From Sandaracinus amylolyticus (lineage in GTDB: Bacteria; Myxococcota_A; Polyangia; Polyangiales; Sandaracinaceae): a DNA stretch of 64,000 bases. Shown here in pieces: positions 42,059 through 51,747 of the stretch (position 1 is its first letter; each line of letters opens with the position of its first letter). The stretch spans positions 10,354,001 through 10,418,000 of the forward strand of contig NZ_CP070225.1 of NCBI RefSeq assembly GCF_021631985.1. Direction: 5' to 3'. Position numbers and translations under genes: made by a program. Below the pieces are notes generated by a model. It searched no databases and was not told the origin of the DNA. It saw only the letters and a list, made by a program, of their open reading frames with translations.

Positions 42059-44827
42059 TCAGTGCACCGGAGCCAACGCCTTCTTCGCTTCGCTCACGGC
42101 GTACACCACCAAGCCCACGCCCGCGAAGTACAGCCACCATCGGAGCTCGATCGGCGCGCTGTGGAAGAGCACGTTCATGAACGGCGCGTACGTGAAGAGC
42201 AGCTGACAGCCGAGCATCGCAATCGCGCCCGCCCACACCCATCTGTTCGAGAAGAGGCCCAGTCGGTGCGCGGGAATCCGCAGCGATCGACACGAGAACA
42301 GATAGGCCACCTCGACCACGACGATCGTGTTCGTCGCGATCGTGCGCGCTTCCGCGATCTTCGTGGGGTCCTCGGCGTACGCGAGCTCGAAGAACCCGAA
42401 CGCTGCGCCCGCGATCAGGCACGAGACCAGCAGTGTCCGCACCGCGAGCCGCACGCCGAGCAGTGACTCCTTGGGATCGCGCGGCGGGCGCGACATCACG
42501 CCCGGCTCCTTCTTCTCGAACACCAGGGTCACGCCGAGCAGCACCGCGGTCGCGAGGTTCACCCAGAGGATCTGCACCGGCAGGATCGGCAGCTCGCGCT
42601 GCGCGACGATCGCCGCGAGCAGCACGAGGCCCTCGCCGCCGTTCGTCGGCAGCGTCCATGCGATGAACTTCCTGAGGTTGTCGTAGACCCGGCGCCCTTC
42701 TTCGACCGCGGCCTCGATCGTCGCGAAGTTGTCGTCGGTGAGGATCATCGCGGCCGCGCCGCGCGCGACGTCGGTGCCGTTCTTCCCCATCGCGACGCCG
42801 ATGTCCGCCTGCTTCAGCGCGGGCGCGTCGTTGACTCCGTCGCCCGTCATCGCGACGACGTGACCCCGCTTCTGCAGCGCGCGCACGAGGCGCAGCTTCT
42901 GCTCGGGCGCGACCCGCGCGAACACCGAGGCACGCTCGGCGAGCGCGGGCAGGGCGTCGTCGCTCACGTCCTCGAGCTCGCGCCCCGTGATCGCGCGCAG
43001 CTTTCCGTTCGCGTCGCGCTCGCCGTCGAGCCCGAGCTCGTCGGCGATCGCCGATGCCGTCACCGCGTGATCGCCGGTGATCATCTTCACCTGGATGCCC
43101 GCGGCGCGGCAGCTCGCGACCGCGCGCTTCGCCTCGGCGCGCGGCGGATCGATCATCCCGACGAGGCCGAGGAACGTCAGCTCCTTCACGTCGGCGTGCA
43201 CGATGTCGGTCGCGCCGGCGGGCATCTCGCGCTTCGCGATCACGAGGAGGCGCAGCCCGCGTGATGCGAGCTCGTCGATCTTCGCCGCCGCCGCGTCGCG
43301 ATCGAAGCGGGTGCACGCGCCGTCGGCGTCGAGGGCCTCGACGCACGCGGCGAGCAGCACGTCGGAGGAGCCCTTCACGTGCATCGTCGCGCGACCGTGG
43401 CGCTCGTCGTGATCGAGCGTCGCCATGTACATGTGGTCGGACTCGAACGGGATGACGTCGAGGCGTCGGCTCTCGTCGAGGCCGAGCGCGCCGCCCGCCT
43501 TCTCCGCGAGCACCACGAGCGCGGCCTCGGTGGGATCGCCCTCGACCTTCGTGCCCTCGGGCCCTCGCAGCACCCGCGTGTCGTTGCACAGCGCGCCGGC
43601 GCGCACGCACTCGAGCAGCGCTCGACACGAGGTCACGTCGACGCGCGAGCTCTCGCGCACGAACCCGCCGGCCGCGTCGTAGCCGACGCCCTTCACGCCG
43701 AAGTCGATCCCGCCTGCCCACACGTGCGTGACCGTCATCTGGTTCTCGGTGAGCGTGCCCGTCTTGTCGGAGCAGATCACCGACGTGCTCCCGAGCGTCT
43801 CGACCGCGGGCAGACGGCGCACCAGCGCGCGCCGCTTCGCCATCTGCGACACGCCCACCGCCAGCAGCACCGTGACCGCCGCGGGCAGGCCCTCGGGGAT
43901 CGCACCGACCGCGAGCGCGACCGCGGCGTTGAACGTCTTCGCGAGATCGGAGTGACGCGCGGCCTCGAGCGCGAACGCGCCCGCGGCGACGGCGAGGATG
44001 ATCCACACCAGCGCGCGCGAGAGGCCCTCGATGCGGCGGGTGAGCGGCGTCGCGATCTCCTCGGCCGACGCGATCAGCCCCGCGATGCGCCCGGTCTCGG
44101 TCGCGTCACCGGTCGCCACCACGATGCCGGCGGCGCTGCCGTAGGTGACCGCGGTGCCGGCGAACGCGAGGTTGGTGCGATCGGCGAGCACCGCATCGGG
44201 CGGCAGCTCGGCGATCTGCTTGCGGACCGGCACCGACTCGCCGGTGAGTGGGGCCTCGTCGACGTGCAGATCGCGGATGCGCAACAACCGCAGATCGGCA
44301 GGCACCGAGTCGCCCGAGTGGAGCTCGACGAGATCGCCGACGACCAGCTGCTCGCTGCGCACGCGCGCCTTGCGTCCGCCGCGCACGACGCTCGCCTCGG
44401 TCACCACCAGCGCGTCGAGCGCCGCGATCGCGCTCTCGGCGCGCTGCTCCTGGAAGAACCCGATCAGCGCGTTGAGCACCACGACCGCGCCGATCACCGC
44501 GGCATCGACGTAGTCGCCGAGCGCGATCGACACGATCACGGCGAGGATGAGCACCACGACCAGCGGCGCGATGAATTGATCGAGCAACCGCCGCCACGCG
44601 GGCCGCCCGCGCCGCCGCGACAAGCGGTTGGGACCGTCGCGATCGAGGCGATGCTTCGCCTCGGCCTCGTCGAGCCCCGCACGATCGTCTCCACCGAGCG
44701 CGGCGACCACGTCGCCCGCGCGCTTCGCGTGCCAGTCCTTCGAGCCGTTCTCGCGCACGACCGCATAGGTCCCCGGGCGCGTGCGGAGGTCAACCTTTCG
44801 GCTCGCCGGGGATGGCGCCGTCGCCAT
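42059..44827 (-). CDS. P-type cation-transporting ATPase (P2-type, CtpF/PacL-like)
   Basis: This encodes 922 residues. The N-terminal cation ATPase domain (VVAALGGDDRAGLDEAEAKH) precedes membrane pairs. The actuator domain has LTGESVPV. Membrane segment 4 carries VGAIPEGLPAAVTVLLAVG, and the phosphorylation site is SDKTGTLTENQMT. Further motifs are KGSSDV in the nucleotide domain, MITGDHAVTA and MTGDGVNDAPALKQADIGVA. The PEGLP in segment 4 and NGGEGLVLLAA in segment 6 place it with Ca2+ or Na+/K+-like pumps, not heavy-metal pumps. It has ten membrane segments. It lies 4 bp after the M50-like gene as the last gene of a five-gene run. Confidence 0.93.
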   Translation of the reverse strand: MATAPSPASRKVDLRTRPGTYAVVRENGSKDWHAKRAGDVVAALGGDDRAGLDEAEAKHRLDRDGPNRLSRRRGRPAWRRLLDQFIAPLVVVLILAVIVSIALGDYVDAAVIGAVVVLNALIGFFQEQRAESAIAALDALVVTEASVVRGGRKARVRSEQLVVGDLVELHSGDSVPADLRLLRIRDLHVDEAPLTGESVPVRKQIAELPPDAVLADRTNLAFAGTAVTYGSAAGIVVATGDATETGRIAGLIASAEEIATPLTRRIEGLSRALVWIILAVAAGAFALEAARHSDLAKTFNAAVALAVGAIPEGLPAAVTVLLAVGVSQMAKRRALVRRLPAVETLGSTSVICSDKTGTLTENQMTVTHVWAGGIDFGVKGVGYDAAGGFVRESSRVDVTSCRALLECVRAGALCNDTRVLRGPEGTKVEGDPTEAALVVLAEKAGGALGLDESRRLDVIPFESDHMYMATLDHDERHGRATMHVKGSSDVLLAACVEALDADGACTRFDRDAAAAKIDELASRGLRLLVIAKREMPAGATDIVHADVKELTFLGLVGMIDPPRAEAKRAVASCRAAGIQVKMITGDHAVTASAIADELGLDGERDANGKLRAITGRELEDVSDDALPALAERASVFARVAPEQKLRLVRALQKRGHVVAMTGDGVNDAPALKQADIGVAMGKNGTDVARGAAAMILTDDNFATIEAAVEEGRRVYDNLRKFIAWTLPTNGGEGLVLLAAIVAQRELPILPVQILWVNLATAVLLGVTLVFEKKEPGVMSRPPRDPKESLLGVRLAVRTLLVSCLIAGAAFGFFELAYAEDPTKIAEARTIATNTIVVVEVAYLFSCRSLRIPAHRLGLFSNRWVWAGAIAMLGCQLLFTYAPFMNVLFHSAPIELRWWLYFAGVGLVVYAVSEAKKALAPVH

Positions 44828-44831
44828 CGCG

Positions 44832-46022
44832 TCACGCGGGCGCGATGCGCGGCTCGGGCTCCGGCAGCTCGATCCACCGCACGATGTCCTGCATCTCCAG
44901 CACGCCGATCACGTCGTCGCCCTCGAGCACCGGGAGCGTCGCGATCTCCGCGCGGAGCATCGTCCGCAGCGCCTCCGCGAGATCGGTGCGCGCGCCGATG
45001 CGCGGCAGCTCCGTCACCGGCACCATCGCGTCGCGCACGGGGCGCTGCTCCCACTCGCGCGCCGGCACGCGACGCACGTCCTCGAAGCGAAGGAGCCCCA
45101 CGCACACGCCGCGCTCCATCACCGGCAGCGCGCGCGCCGAGGTGCCGACGAAGTGGTTCGCGACCGCGCTCGCGATCGGCACCTCGGGCCCGATCGCGCT
45201 CGTCACCGGGTGCATGAGGTGCGACGCGACGAGCCCGCCGAGGCGCTCCTCGAGGAGCGCGCTCTGGTGGTACGTGCTCGCCGCGCTCAGCAGGAACCAA
45301 CCGAGGAACGCGATCCAGACGCCGCTCGTGAACGCGAGCGGGCCGAGTCGGAACGCCGACGCGATCCCGATCGCGATCATCACGAGCGAGATCGCCTGTC
45401 CGATGCGCGCGGCGACGCGCGTCGCAGTGCGGTAGTCGCCGTCGAGCGCCCAGAGCAGCGCGCGGAGCACGCGCCCGCCGTCGAGCGGGAACGCGGGGAT
45501 GGTGTTGAACAACGCGATCGCGAGGTTCGCGATGCCGACCCACGCGAGCAGCGCCGGCACCGGCTCGAGCCATCCGAGCACGCCCGACGCGTCGGCCCAG
45601 AGCTTCGCGAGCGGGACCTGCATGAGCCCGGCGAGCGTGATCAGCACGAGCCCGAGCACGAGGCTGGTGATCGGGCCGACGAACGCGACGACGATCTCCC
45701 GCGCCGGCGTGCGTCCTTCGCGCGGATAGGTCGCGATGCCGCCGAGCAGGAAGAGCGTGATCGCGGTGACCGGCGTGCCGAGCCGGCGCGCGACGAGCGC
45801 CTGCACGAGCTCGTGCACGACGATCGACGTGGCGATCCCGACCACCGCGAAGAACGCGAGCAGGACCGAGAGCCCGAGCGGCCAGCCCGGATGGCTCGCG
45901 AAGAAGTGCGCGCTGAGGCTGACGAAGAAGAGGAGCCCGACGAGCAGCCAGCTCCAGTCGAGCCGCACGTCGATCCCCGCGAACCGTCCGAGCCTCAGAT
46001 TTCCCTGCATCGTCGTGCTCAC
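44832..46022 (-). CDS. Site-2-protease-like (M50) membrane protein with CBS pair, altered zinc motif
   Basis: This encodes 396 residues from a GTG at 46022 overlapping the SDR stop (GTGA); an ATG at 46010 is equally possible. It has the Rip3-like plan: membrane segments (WSWLLVGLLFFVSLSAHFF and others), an HExxH region, the third-ligand motif NTIPAFPLDGGRVLRALLW, more membrane segments and a C-terminal pair of CBS domains (SHLMHPV, RDAMVPV, TLPVLEGDDVIGVLEM). The zinc motif reads VVHELVQALVARRLG, so the second His is Gln (codon CAG). The rest of the active site is intact. It may be inactive or have altered metal binding. Substrates and CBS ligands are unknown. Confidence 0.85.
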   Translation of the reverse strand: MSTTMQGNLRLGRFAGIDVRLDWSWLLVGLLFFVSLSAHFFASHPGWPLGLSVLLAFFAVVGIATSIVVHELVQALVARRLGTPVTAITLFLLGGIATYPREGRTPAREIVVAFVGPITSLVLGLVLITLAGLMQVPLAKLWADASGVLGWLEPVPALLAWVGIANLAIALFNTIPAFPLDGGRVLRALLWALDGDYRTATRVAARIGQAISLVMIAIGIASAFRLGPLAFTSGVWIAFLGWFLLSAASTYHQSALLEERLGGLVASHLMHPVTSAIGPEVPIASAVANHFVGTSARALPVMERGVCVGLLRFEDVRRVPAREWEQRPVRDAMVPVTELPRIGARTDLAEALRTMLRAEIATLPVLEGDDVIGVLEMQDIVRWIELPEPEPRIAPA

Positions 46023-47017
46023 TCCTGGGCGCTCGTGGGCAGCGCGAAGGGGCCGCCGCGTGACGAGAGCGCGCGCTCGATCGCATTCCGCACGTGGGTC
46101 CAGAGCACCGACAGGCGTGCATACGGCGAGTCGTTCACCGCACGATCGGTGAACACGCCGTGCGCGCCGAAGTCGCCGGGCAGCGGCTCGAAGAGGTTGT
46201 CGCGCCGCGGCACGTGGAGCGGCATCTCGGCCATCTGTCCGTCGTAACCCTCGTTCGCGAGCACGTGATCGGCATATCCGGGCGCGAATTTCGATCCGAG
46301 GATCGCTTTCACGGTGGGCTTTCCGACGAAGACCTCGCGACGCCGATATCCGATCGAGTCCGCGATCACACGCGCTGCGACCTCGGGCTGGTAGATCGGC
46401 GGAACCGGCTGAGGGTGTTTGTCGAATCGAGTCCTGCACCAGGAGAATTGCGGCGTGTTCATCGCAGGCAGATGGATCATCGTCAGTGCGATCCGACTGC
46501 GGTCGTGGAGCAGCTCGCTGCGCAGCGAGTCGGTGAACCCGCGCACCGCGTGCTTCGCGCCGCAGTACGCCGCCTGCAGCGGGATGGAGCGATAGGCGAG
46601 GGCGGAGCCGACCTGGATGATGTGGCCGCGATCGCGCGGCTTCATGCGACGCAGCGCGGCCATCGTGCCCCACACCGCGCCGAGATAGGTCACCTCGGTC
46701 ACGCGGCGCACCTCGTCGGGCGCGAGCTGCTCGATCGGCGACACCACCGTGCACATCGCGTTGTTGATCCAGACGTCGATCGGGCCGATCTCGCGCTCCG
46801 TGAGGTCCGCCGCGGCCTCGACCGCCGTCTCGTCGGCGACGTCGGTGGGGATCGCGATCGCGGGCACACCGAGCGCCCACGCCTCGCGCTGTGCGGCCAC
46901 GAGCCCGTCGTGCCCACGCGCCAGGAGCGCGAGCCCCCAGCCTCGCGCCGCGAGCTCGCGAGCGGTGGCCCGTCCCACGCCCGCGCTCGCCCCGGTGATG
47001 ACCGCGATGCCCTTCAT
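46019..47017 (-). CDS. Short-chain dehydrogenase/reductase with C-terminal extension
   Basis: This encodes about 332 residues from the ATG at 47017; a TTG at 47035 would add six residues. The Rossmann motif is AVITGASAGVGRATA, followed by IDVWINNAM (usual NNAG changed to NNAM), the catalytic Ser in VGSALAYRS and Tyr/Lys in YCGAKHAVRG. About 90 residues beyond the core (RRREVFVGKPTVKAILGSKF) are found in SDRs that act on lipid-like or bulky substrates. It follows the debranching enzyme gene by 49 bp. Role in the operon unknown. Confidence 0.85.
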   Translation of the reverse strand: MKGIAVITGASAGVGRATARELAARGWGLALLARGHDGLVAAQREAWALGVPAIAIPTDVADETAVEAAADLTEREIGPIDVWINNAMCTVVSPIEQLAPDEVRRVTEVTYLGAVWGTMAALRRMKPRDRGHIIQVGSALAYRSIPLQAAYCGAKHAVRGFTDSLRSELLHDRSRIALTMIHLPAMNTPQFSWCRTRFDKHPQPVPPIYQPEVAARVIADSIGYRRREVFVGKPTVKAILGSKFAPGYADHVLANEGYDGQMAEMPLHVPRRDNLFEPLPGDFGAHGVFTDRAVNDSPYARLSVLWTHVRNAIERALSSRGGPFALPTSAQE

Positions 47018-47066
47018 GGAGACGTGTGAGTTCAAGAGTCGGGCCGAGCACGAGAGAGGCGGAACG

Positions 47067-49145
47067 TCACGGCGCGGTCTTCACCAGCGTGCGCAGCACC
47101 TCCGCCACGCTCCACGCCTGCGCGCAGCAGCCGCGCGGCACGTAGGGCTCCTCGGCGTCGAAGATCTCGCTGATGTTCCCGACGCATGCGTCGTTCATCG
47201 CGCTGCCGAACCCCGAGAGCAGCGATCTCGCCTCCACGACGCGCTCCGGGTGCACCCGCAGGAACGCGTCGACGAAAGGCCCGATCAGCCACGCCCACAC
47301 GGTGCCCTGGTGGTACGCGAGATCGCGCGCGCGCAGGTCGCCGAAATAACGAGGCTTGTAGTCGGTGTGTCCGGGCGCGAGCGAGCGCAGCCCGAACGGC
47401 GTGAGCAGTCGAGTCTGCACCTTGTGCAGCACCGTCTCCCACTTCGACTTCTCGAGCACCGGATGGGCGAGCGAGAATGCGAGCACCTGATTCGGTCGGA
47501 ACGCGGCGTCGTCTCCGCTCTCGCCGTCGACGACGTCGTAGAGATATCCACCCTCCGAGTACCAGAATCGCGCGTTGAACGACGCGTGCGCGCGATCGGC
47601 GTGCTCCGCGAAGTGACGCGCCGTGCCCTCGTCGCGCAGCTCGTCGAGCGCCCAGCGCTGCATCGAGCGCAGCGTGTTGTACCAGAGCGCGTTGAGCTCG
47701 ACGGCCTTGCCACGGCGCGGTGTGACGACGTAGTCGCCCACCTTCGCGTCCATCCACGTGAGCTGATATCCCTCCGCGCCCTGGCGCAGCAGCCCGTCGT
47801 CCGCGTCGACGCCGATGCCGAAGCGAGTCCCGCGCATGTGCTGCGCGACGATGTCCATCAGCGTCGGCATGAGCAGGCGCAGCGTCGCGCGGTCGTTGGT
47901 TACCTCCACGTAGCGCCCGAGCGCGTGGAAGAACCACAACGTCGCGTCCGCGGTGTGATAGAGGCCGAGGTTCTTTCCCTCGGGGAACATGTTGGGAATC
48001 AGACCGTCGCGGACGTAGTGCGCGAACGTGCGGAGGATGTAGCCCGCCTCGTTGTGCCGCCCCGTCGTGAGCGTCAGTCCCTCGAGCGAGATCATCGTGT
48101 CGCGGCCCCAGTCGGTGAACCAGTGGTATCCCGCGATCACCGTGCGGATCTCGTCGCCCGACGCATAGGCGCGCGCCGCGTCCTCGGTGCGTCCCGCGGG
48201 CGTGATCAGGAATTGATCCGCGGCCTGCACCAGCTCCGCCGCGAGCCCCTCGCGCGCCTTCGGATGTGCGAGCGCCGCGAGCTTCGCCCGCCGCTCGCGC
48301 TCGCGCGCGACCACTTGATCGTGCGGCACCGCGTGGACGACGTTCCAGTCCTCGACCGACGCGACCAGCGCGATCGGCTCTCCGCGCTTCAGTCGCGCGC
48401 GGAAGTACCCGGGCGTATAGAGCGCGCCGACGGCGTCGTATCCGCGGCTCGCCTCGATGTGATAGCGGACGTCGTGGATGCGCTTGCCCTCGATGCGGAA
48501 GGCCGACTCGCACCCTCGCACCTGCATCCGCAAGGGCGGTAGATCGAGCTCGTCCTCGTGCGAGACCTCGAATCGATCACCGATCAGCCGGAGCGCGTAC
48601 TCGCCCTCGACGCGCCCTTCGACCGAGCCCTCGTGATGGCGGAAGTGCAGCCACGGCTCGAGCTCGATCTCGGGCTCCGATCCACCGGCGCACAGCGTGT
48701 AGACGACGTACGTCGTGTTCTGCCGGTGCGGCATCACGACCCGACGCTCGATCACGCAGTCGGCGATCTCGTAGCGCCACACCGGCAGGCCCATCTCGAT
48801 GCGGAAGTCGGTGCAGCGCGCGAGCGGCTCGTCGCGCCGGTGCGGGTCTTCCTGGCCGCAGATGCGCATCGCGCGAGCACCGAGGATCACGCGCTCGCCG
48901 AGGTGATTGAGCATCATCGTGCGGCCGCGCGGAGCGGGCAGCGCCGCGATGAGCACGCCGTGGAACCGCCGCGTGATCACGCCGCTCACCGTGCCCGCCG
49001 CGTATCCGCCGAGCCCGTTGGTGACGAGCCACTCGTGCGCGACCAGCGGGCGCGAGGGCGCCTCGGGATCGACGGTGCACGCGCGCGGCTGCTCGTCGTG
49101 GTTCCTCGTCGAGTCGATTCCGAGGATGCGAATCGGCGGGCTCAT
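47067..49145 (-). CDS. Glycogen debranching enzyme (amylo-alpha-1,6-glucosidase, GH133 type)
   Basis: This encodes 692 residues. The N-terminal GDE_N domain begins with the family signature HEWLVTNGLGGYAAGTVSGV and RRFHGVLIAALPAPRGRTMM. The C-terminal half is an alpha/alpha toroid: ITPAGRTEDAARAYASGD, VIAGYHWFTDWGRDTMISLE (acidic catalytic region), NEAGYILRTFAHYVRDGLIP, LTWMDAKVGDYVVTPRRGKA and YHQGTVWAWLIGPF. It removes alpha-1,6 branches of glycogen. The start overlaps the treZ stop (ATGA), so both are made together for glycogen-to-trehalose conversion; no treY is in the window. Confidence 0.92.
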   Translation of the reverse strand: MSPPIRILGIDSTRNHDEQPRACTVDPEAPSRPLVAHEWLVTNGLGGYAAGTVSGVITRRFHGVLIAALPAPRGRTMMLNHLGERVILGARAMRICGQEDPHRRDEPLARCTDFRIEMGLPVWRYEIADCVIERRVVMPHRQNTTYVVYTLCAGGSEPEIELEPWLHFRHHEGSVEGRVEGEYALRLIGDRFEVSHEDELDLPPLRMQVRGCESAFRIEGKRIHDVRYHIEASRGYDAVGALYTPGYFRARLKRGEPIALVASVEDWNVVHAVPHDQVVARERERRAKLAALAHPKAREGLAAELVQAADQFLITPAGRTEDAARAYASGDEIRTVIAGYHWFTDWGRDTMISLEGLTLTTGRHNEAGYILRTFAHYVRDGLIPNMFPEGKNLGLYHTADATLWFFHALGRYVEVTNDRATLRLLMPTLMDIVAQHMRGTRFGIGVDADDGLLRQGAEGYQLTWMDAKVGDYVVTPRRGKAVELNALWYNTLRSMQRWALDELRDEGTARHFAEHADRAHASFNARFWYSEGGYLYDVVDGESGDDAAFRPNQVLAFSLAHPVLEKSKWETVLHKVQTRLLTPFGLRSLAPGHTDYKPRYFGDLRARDLAYHQGTVWAWLIGPFVDAFLRVHPERVVEARSLLSGFGSAMNDACVGNISEIFDAEEPYVPRGCCAQAWSVAEVLRTLVKTAP

Positions 49146-51094
49146 CGTCGATCCTCCGTGCTCGTCGTGGTCGGGGTCGTCCGCGTCTTCTTCGGCGGGC
49201 CGAAGCGCGGCGTCGGATCGGGCTCGGGCACCAGCAGCACGGTGGACTCGGCGGTGAGGTGCCAGCCGTCGTCCTGCTCGGTGGGAACGGTGCCGCGCCC
49301 GCCCCAGCGCGGGTCCTCGCTGCTGAACGCGTCACGCCAGCGCGCTCCGAACGGCGGCGCACAGAGCGGCTCGGAGCACGAGGGCAGGAATCGGCTCGGC
49401 CCGAGGTTCACGACGAGCAATCGATCCTGGTCCGGCGTGCTCCCGAGATAGCGCAGCACGAGCGCGTGCTCGGCGGGCTCGCTCAGCGCCGCAGCGTCGA
49501 GGCCCACCCGTGTCTCGCCGGCGATCGTCGGATCGTCTCGCCGCATCGCGAGCAGCGTCCGGACCATCGCGAGGTGAGCGGTGTCGCGCCGCTGATGATC
49601 GAGCTTCGAGCGCTCGAACGTGTCGAGCGCGGCGGGATCGGCGAGCCGGCTTCGCGCGTCCGGTGATCCGAGCGACGGGAACTGTGCGAGGAACTCGGTG
49701 CGCCCCTTCCGCACGCTCTCCGCGAGCCCGGGCTCGTGATCGGCGAAATAGAGGAACGGCGACGACGCGAGGAATTCCTCGCCCTGGAACAGGAGCGGAG
49801 TGCTCGGTCCGAGCAACACGAGCGACGACAACGCGCGATATCTCGCGGGCGAAGTCAGCTGGTGCAGGCGACGGCCGTCGAGCGAGTTCGCGATCTGATC
49901 GTGGTTCTGCAGATACGCGACGAACCGCTTCGGATCGATCCCGAGCGTGCGAGTCCCACGTCGCTGCGACTGCCACGCATAACGCTGGCCCTGGTAGAGG
50001 AATCCGTGCTTCAGCGCCGATGCGATCTCCTGCGCAGATCCGGTGTAGTCGCGGAAATAGGCCTCGTCGCGGCCGGTGAGCGCGACTGCCGCGGAATGGT
50101 GGAAGTCGTCGTTCCACAGCGCGTCGAGCTCCATTCCGCCTTCGTGGCGCGGGCGGACGAGAGCGACCCGCTGCGGCTCGTTCTCGCCGATCACCAGCGT
50201 CGTGCGATCGGGCGCCGCCTCGCGCACCGCCCGCGCGAGCTCCGACACGATGTGCTCGTGATCGTCGAAGTCGTAGACGTCCTGGGTCGCGTCGATGCGC
50301 AGACCGTCGAAGTGGTACTCGTCGATCCAGAATCGCGCGTTCGCGATCACCAGATCGCGCACCGGCTCGCTGCCCGGACCGTCGAAGCGCGGGGACACGC
50401 CCCAGTCGGTCTCGTATCGATCGCTGAAGAACGAAGGCGCGAATCGAGGGAGGTAGTTCCCGTCGGGCCCGAGGTGGTTGTAGACGACGTCGAGGATCAC
50501 CGCGAGACCGAGCTCGTGCGCGCGATCGACGAACGCACGCAGATCGTCGGGCGTGCCGTAGCCGGCGTACGGCGCGAAGAGCGAGACCCCGTCGTAGCCC
50601 CAGCCGAAGCGCCCGGGGAACGCGCTCACCGGCATCATCTCGACCACCGTGATCCCGAGGTCGGCGAGCTCGCGCAGGTGGTCCGCCGCCGCGCGCCACG
50701 TGCCCTCGCGCGTGAACGTGCCGACGTGCATCTCGTAGAACACCGCCTCCCGCAGCGCGCGACCGCGCCACGCGTGATCGCTCCACGCGAACGCGCGCGG
50801 ATCGATCACCGCCGAGGCCCCGTGCGGCCCGTCGGGCTGCGAGCGCGATCCGGGATCGGGATAGAGCTTCGGATCGTCGTCGAGCAGGAGCCCGTAGCGC
50901 GTGCCGGGCCCCGCATCACGCAGCAGCGCCCGCCAGTGTTGCGTGCCGTCGCGGTCGAGGAGCACGCGCCGCTCGTGACGCGTGCCGGGATCGAGCACCG
51001 CCTCGACGCGTCGCGCCACGGGCGACCAGACGCGCAGCTCGACGCCCTCGCGCTGCACCTCCGCGCCGATCGGTGCTCGTCTCCGCGTGCTCAT
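49142..51094 (-). CDS. treZ: Malto-oligosyltrehalose trehalohydrolase
   Basis: This encodes about 650 residues from the ATG at 51094; a GTG at 51106 is possible. It has an N-terminal E-set (GAEVQREGVELRVWSPVA) and a GH13_10 barrel: YEMHVGTFTREGTWRAAADH, the GWGYDGVSLFAP typical of TreZ, VILDVVYNHLGPDGN (I), FDGLRIDATQDVYD with the nucleophile (II), LVIGENE (III) and YLQNHDQIAN (IV). TreZ releases trehalose from maltooligosyl trehalose. It is the first gene of the run treZ, debranching enzyme, SDR, M50-like, P-type ATPase. Divergent to it lies the DUF4190-like gene. Confidence 0.93.
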   Translation of the reverse strand: MSTRRRAPIGAEVQREGVELRVWSPVARRVEAVLDPGTRHERRVLLDRDGTQHWRALLRDAGPGTRYGLLLDDDPKLYPDPGSRSQPDGPHGASAVIDPRAFAWSDHAWRGRALREAVFYEMHVGTFTREGTWRAAADHLRELADLGITVVEMMPVSAFPGRFGWGYDGVSLFAPYAGYGTPDDLRAFVDRAHELGLAVILDVVYNHLGPDGNYLPRFAPSFFSDRYETDWGVSPRFDGPGSEPVRDLVIANARFWIDEYHFDGLRIDATQDVYDFDDHEHIVSELARAVREAAPDRTTLVIGENEPQRVALVRPRHEGGMELDALWNDDFHHSAAVALTGRDEAYFRDYTGSAQEIASALKHGFLYQGQRYAWQSQRRGTRTLGIDPKRFVAYLQNHDQIANSLDGRRLHQLTSPARYRALSSLVLLGPSTPLLFQGEEFLASSPFLYFADHEPGLAESVRKGRTEFLAQFPSLGSPDARSRLADPAALDTFERSKLDHQRRDTAHLAMVRTLLAMRRDDPTIAGETRVGLDAAALSEPAEHALVLRYLGSTPDQDRLLVVNLGPSRFLPSCSEPLCAPPFGARWRDAFSSEDPRWGGRGTVPTEQDDGWHLTAESTVLLVPEPDPTPRFGPPKKTRTTPTTTSTEDRR

Positions 51095-51205
51095 CCCGGG
51101 CACCACCGAGCAAAGGCCGTGCGTGGCGCGTCGCGCGTGGCGTGCTGCCTCGCATTCGTCGCGCGGCGCCTCCCGCGTGATCGAGCGACCGTGCGCGTGA
51201 TCGCG

Positions 51206-51211
51206 TAGAGT
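51206..51211 (+). promoter_or_regulatory. Candidate -10 element (TAGAGT) for the DUF4190-like/lgt-like pair
   Basis: TAGAGT ends 8 nt before the ATG at 51220 in the 125-bp gap between the divergent treZ and DUF4190-like genes. It would give a leaderless or very short leader. No -35 box recognised. Confidence 0.4.
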
Positions 51212-51219
51212 CCGCCGCG

Positions 51220-51747
51220 ATGGGCCTCGGCTCGATCGTGCTCGGCGTCTTCGCGCTGATCTTCATGTTCGGCGGGTTCGTGCTCACGTTCGTGCCGTTC
51301 CTCGGCACGATGCTCTCGTTCCTGGCGCCGGTGCTGGCGGTCACGGGCATCGTGCTGGGCGGCGTCGCGCTCTCGCGCGCGAGGGAGACGCAGCAGAGCG
51401 AGGGGCTCGCGATCGGCGGGCTCGTCGTGAACATCGTGGCGTTCGTGCCGGCGATGCTCGTCGCCGTCACGTGCGGTCTGTGCAACACGGTGTGCACGGG
51501 GATCGCGCTCACGCCGAGCGATCCCAACGCGCCGCCCTGGTACTTGCGCGACAGCGGGCCTTCGCCGTTCGACGTCTTCTTCGTCGACGCAGGCGTGCCG
51601 CACGCGGCGCCGAACGCGCCGAACGCACCGCCTCCGATCGCGCCGCCGCCTCCGAGCCCCGCGACCCCGGCCACACCGGAGCCCCCCGCGGCGCTGCCGC
51701 CTCCTCCGCTCCCGCCCGGGCCCGCGACGGAGACGAGCCCGCCATGA
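51220..51747 (+). CDS. DUF4190-like membrane protein with Pro-rich tail
   Basis: This encodes 175 residues. Two or three membrane segments occupy residues 1-90 (IVLGVFALIFMFGGFVLTFV, MLSFLAPVLAVTGIVLGGVA, GLVVNIVAFVPAMLVAVTCG), with the DUF4190-like GIVLGGVALSRAR and SEGLAIGGLVVNI between them. The last 70 residues are Pro/Ala-rich (IAPPPPSPATPATPEPP), probably disordered. Function unknown. Its stop overlaps the start of the Lgt-like gene (ATGA). Confidence 0.75.
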   Translation: MGLGSIVLGVFALIFMFGGFVLTFVPFLGTMLSFLAPVLAVTGIVLGGVALSRARETQQSEGLAIGGLVVNIVAFVPAMLVAVTCGLCNTVCTGIALTPSDPNAPPWYLRDSGPSPFDVFFVDAGVPHAAPNAPNAPPPIAPPPPSPATPATPEPPAALPPPPLPPGPATETSPP

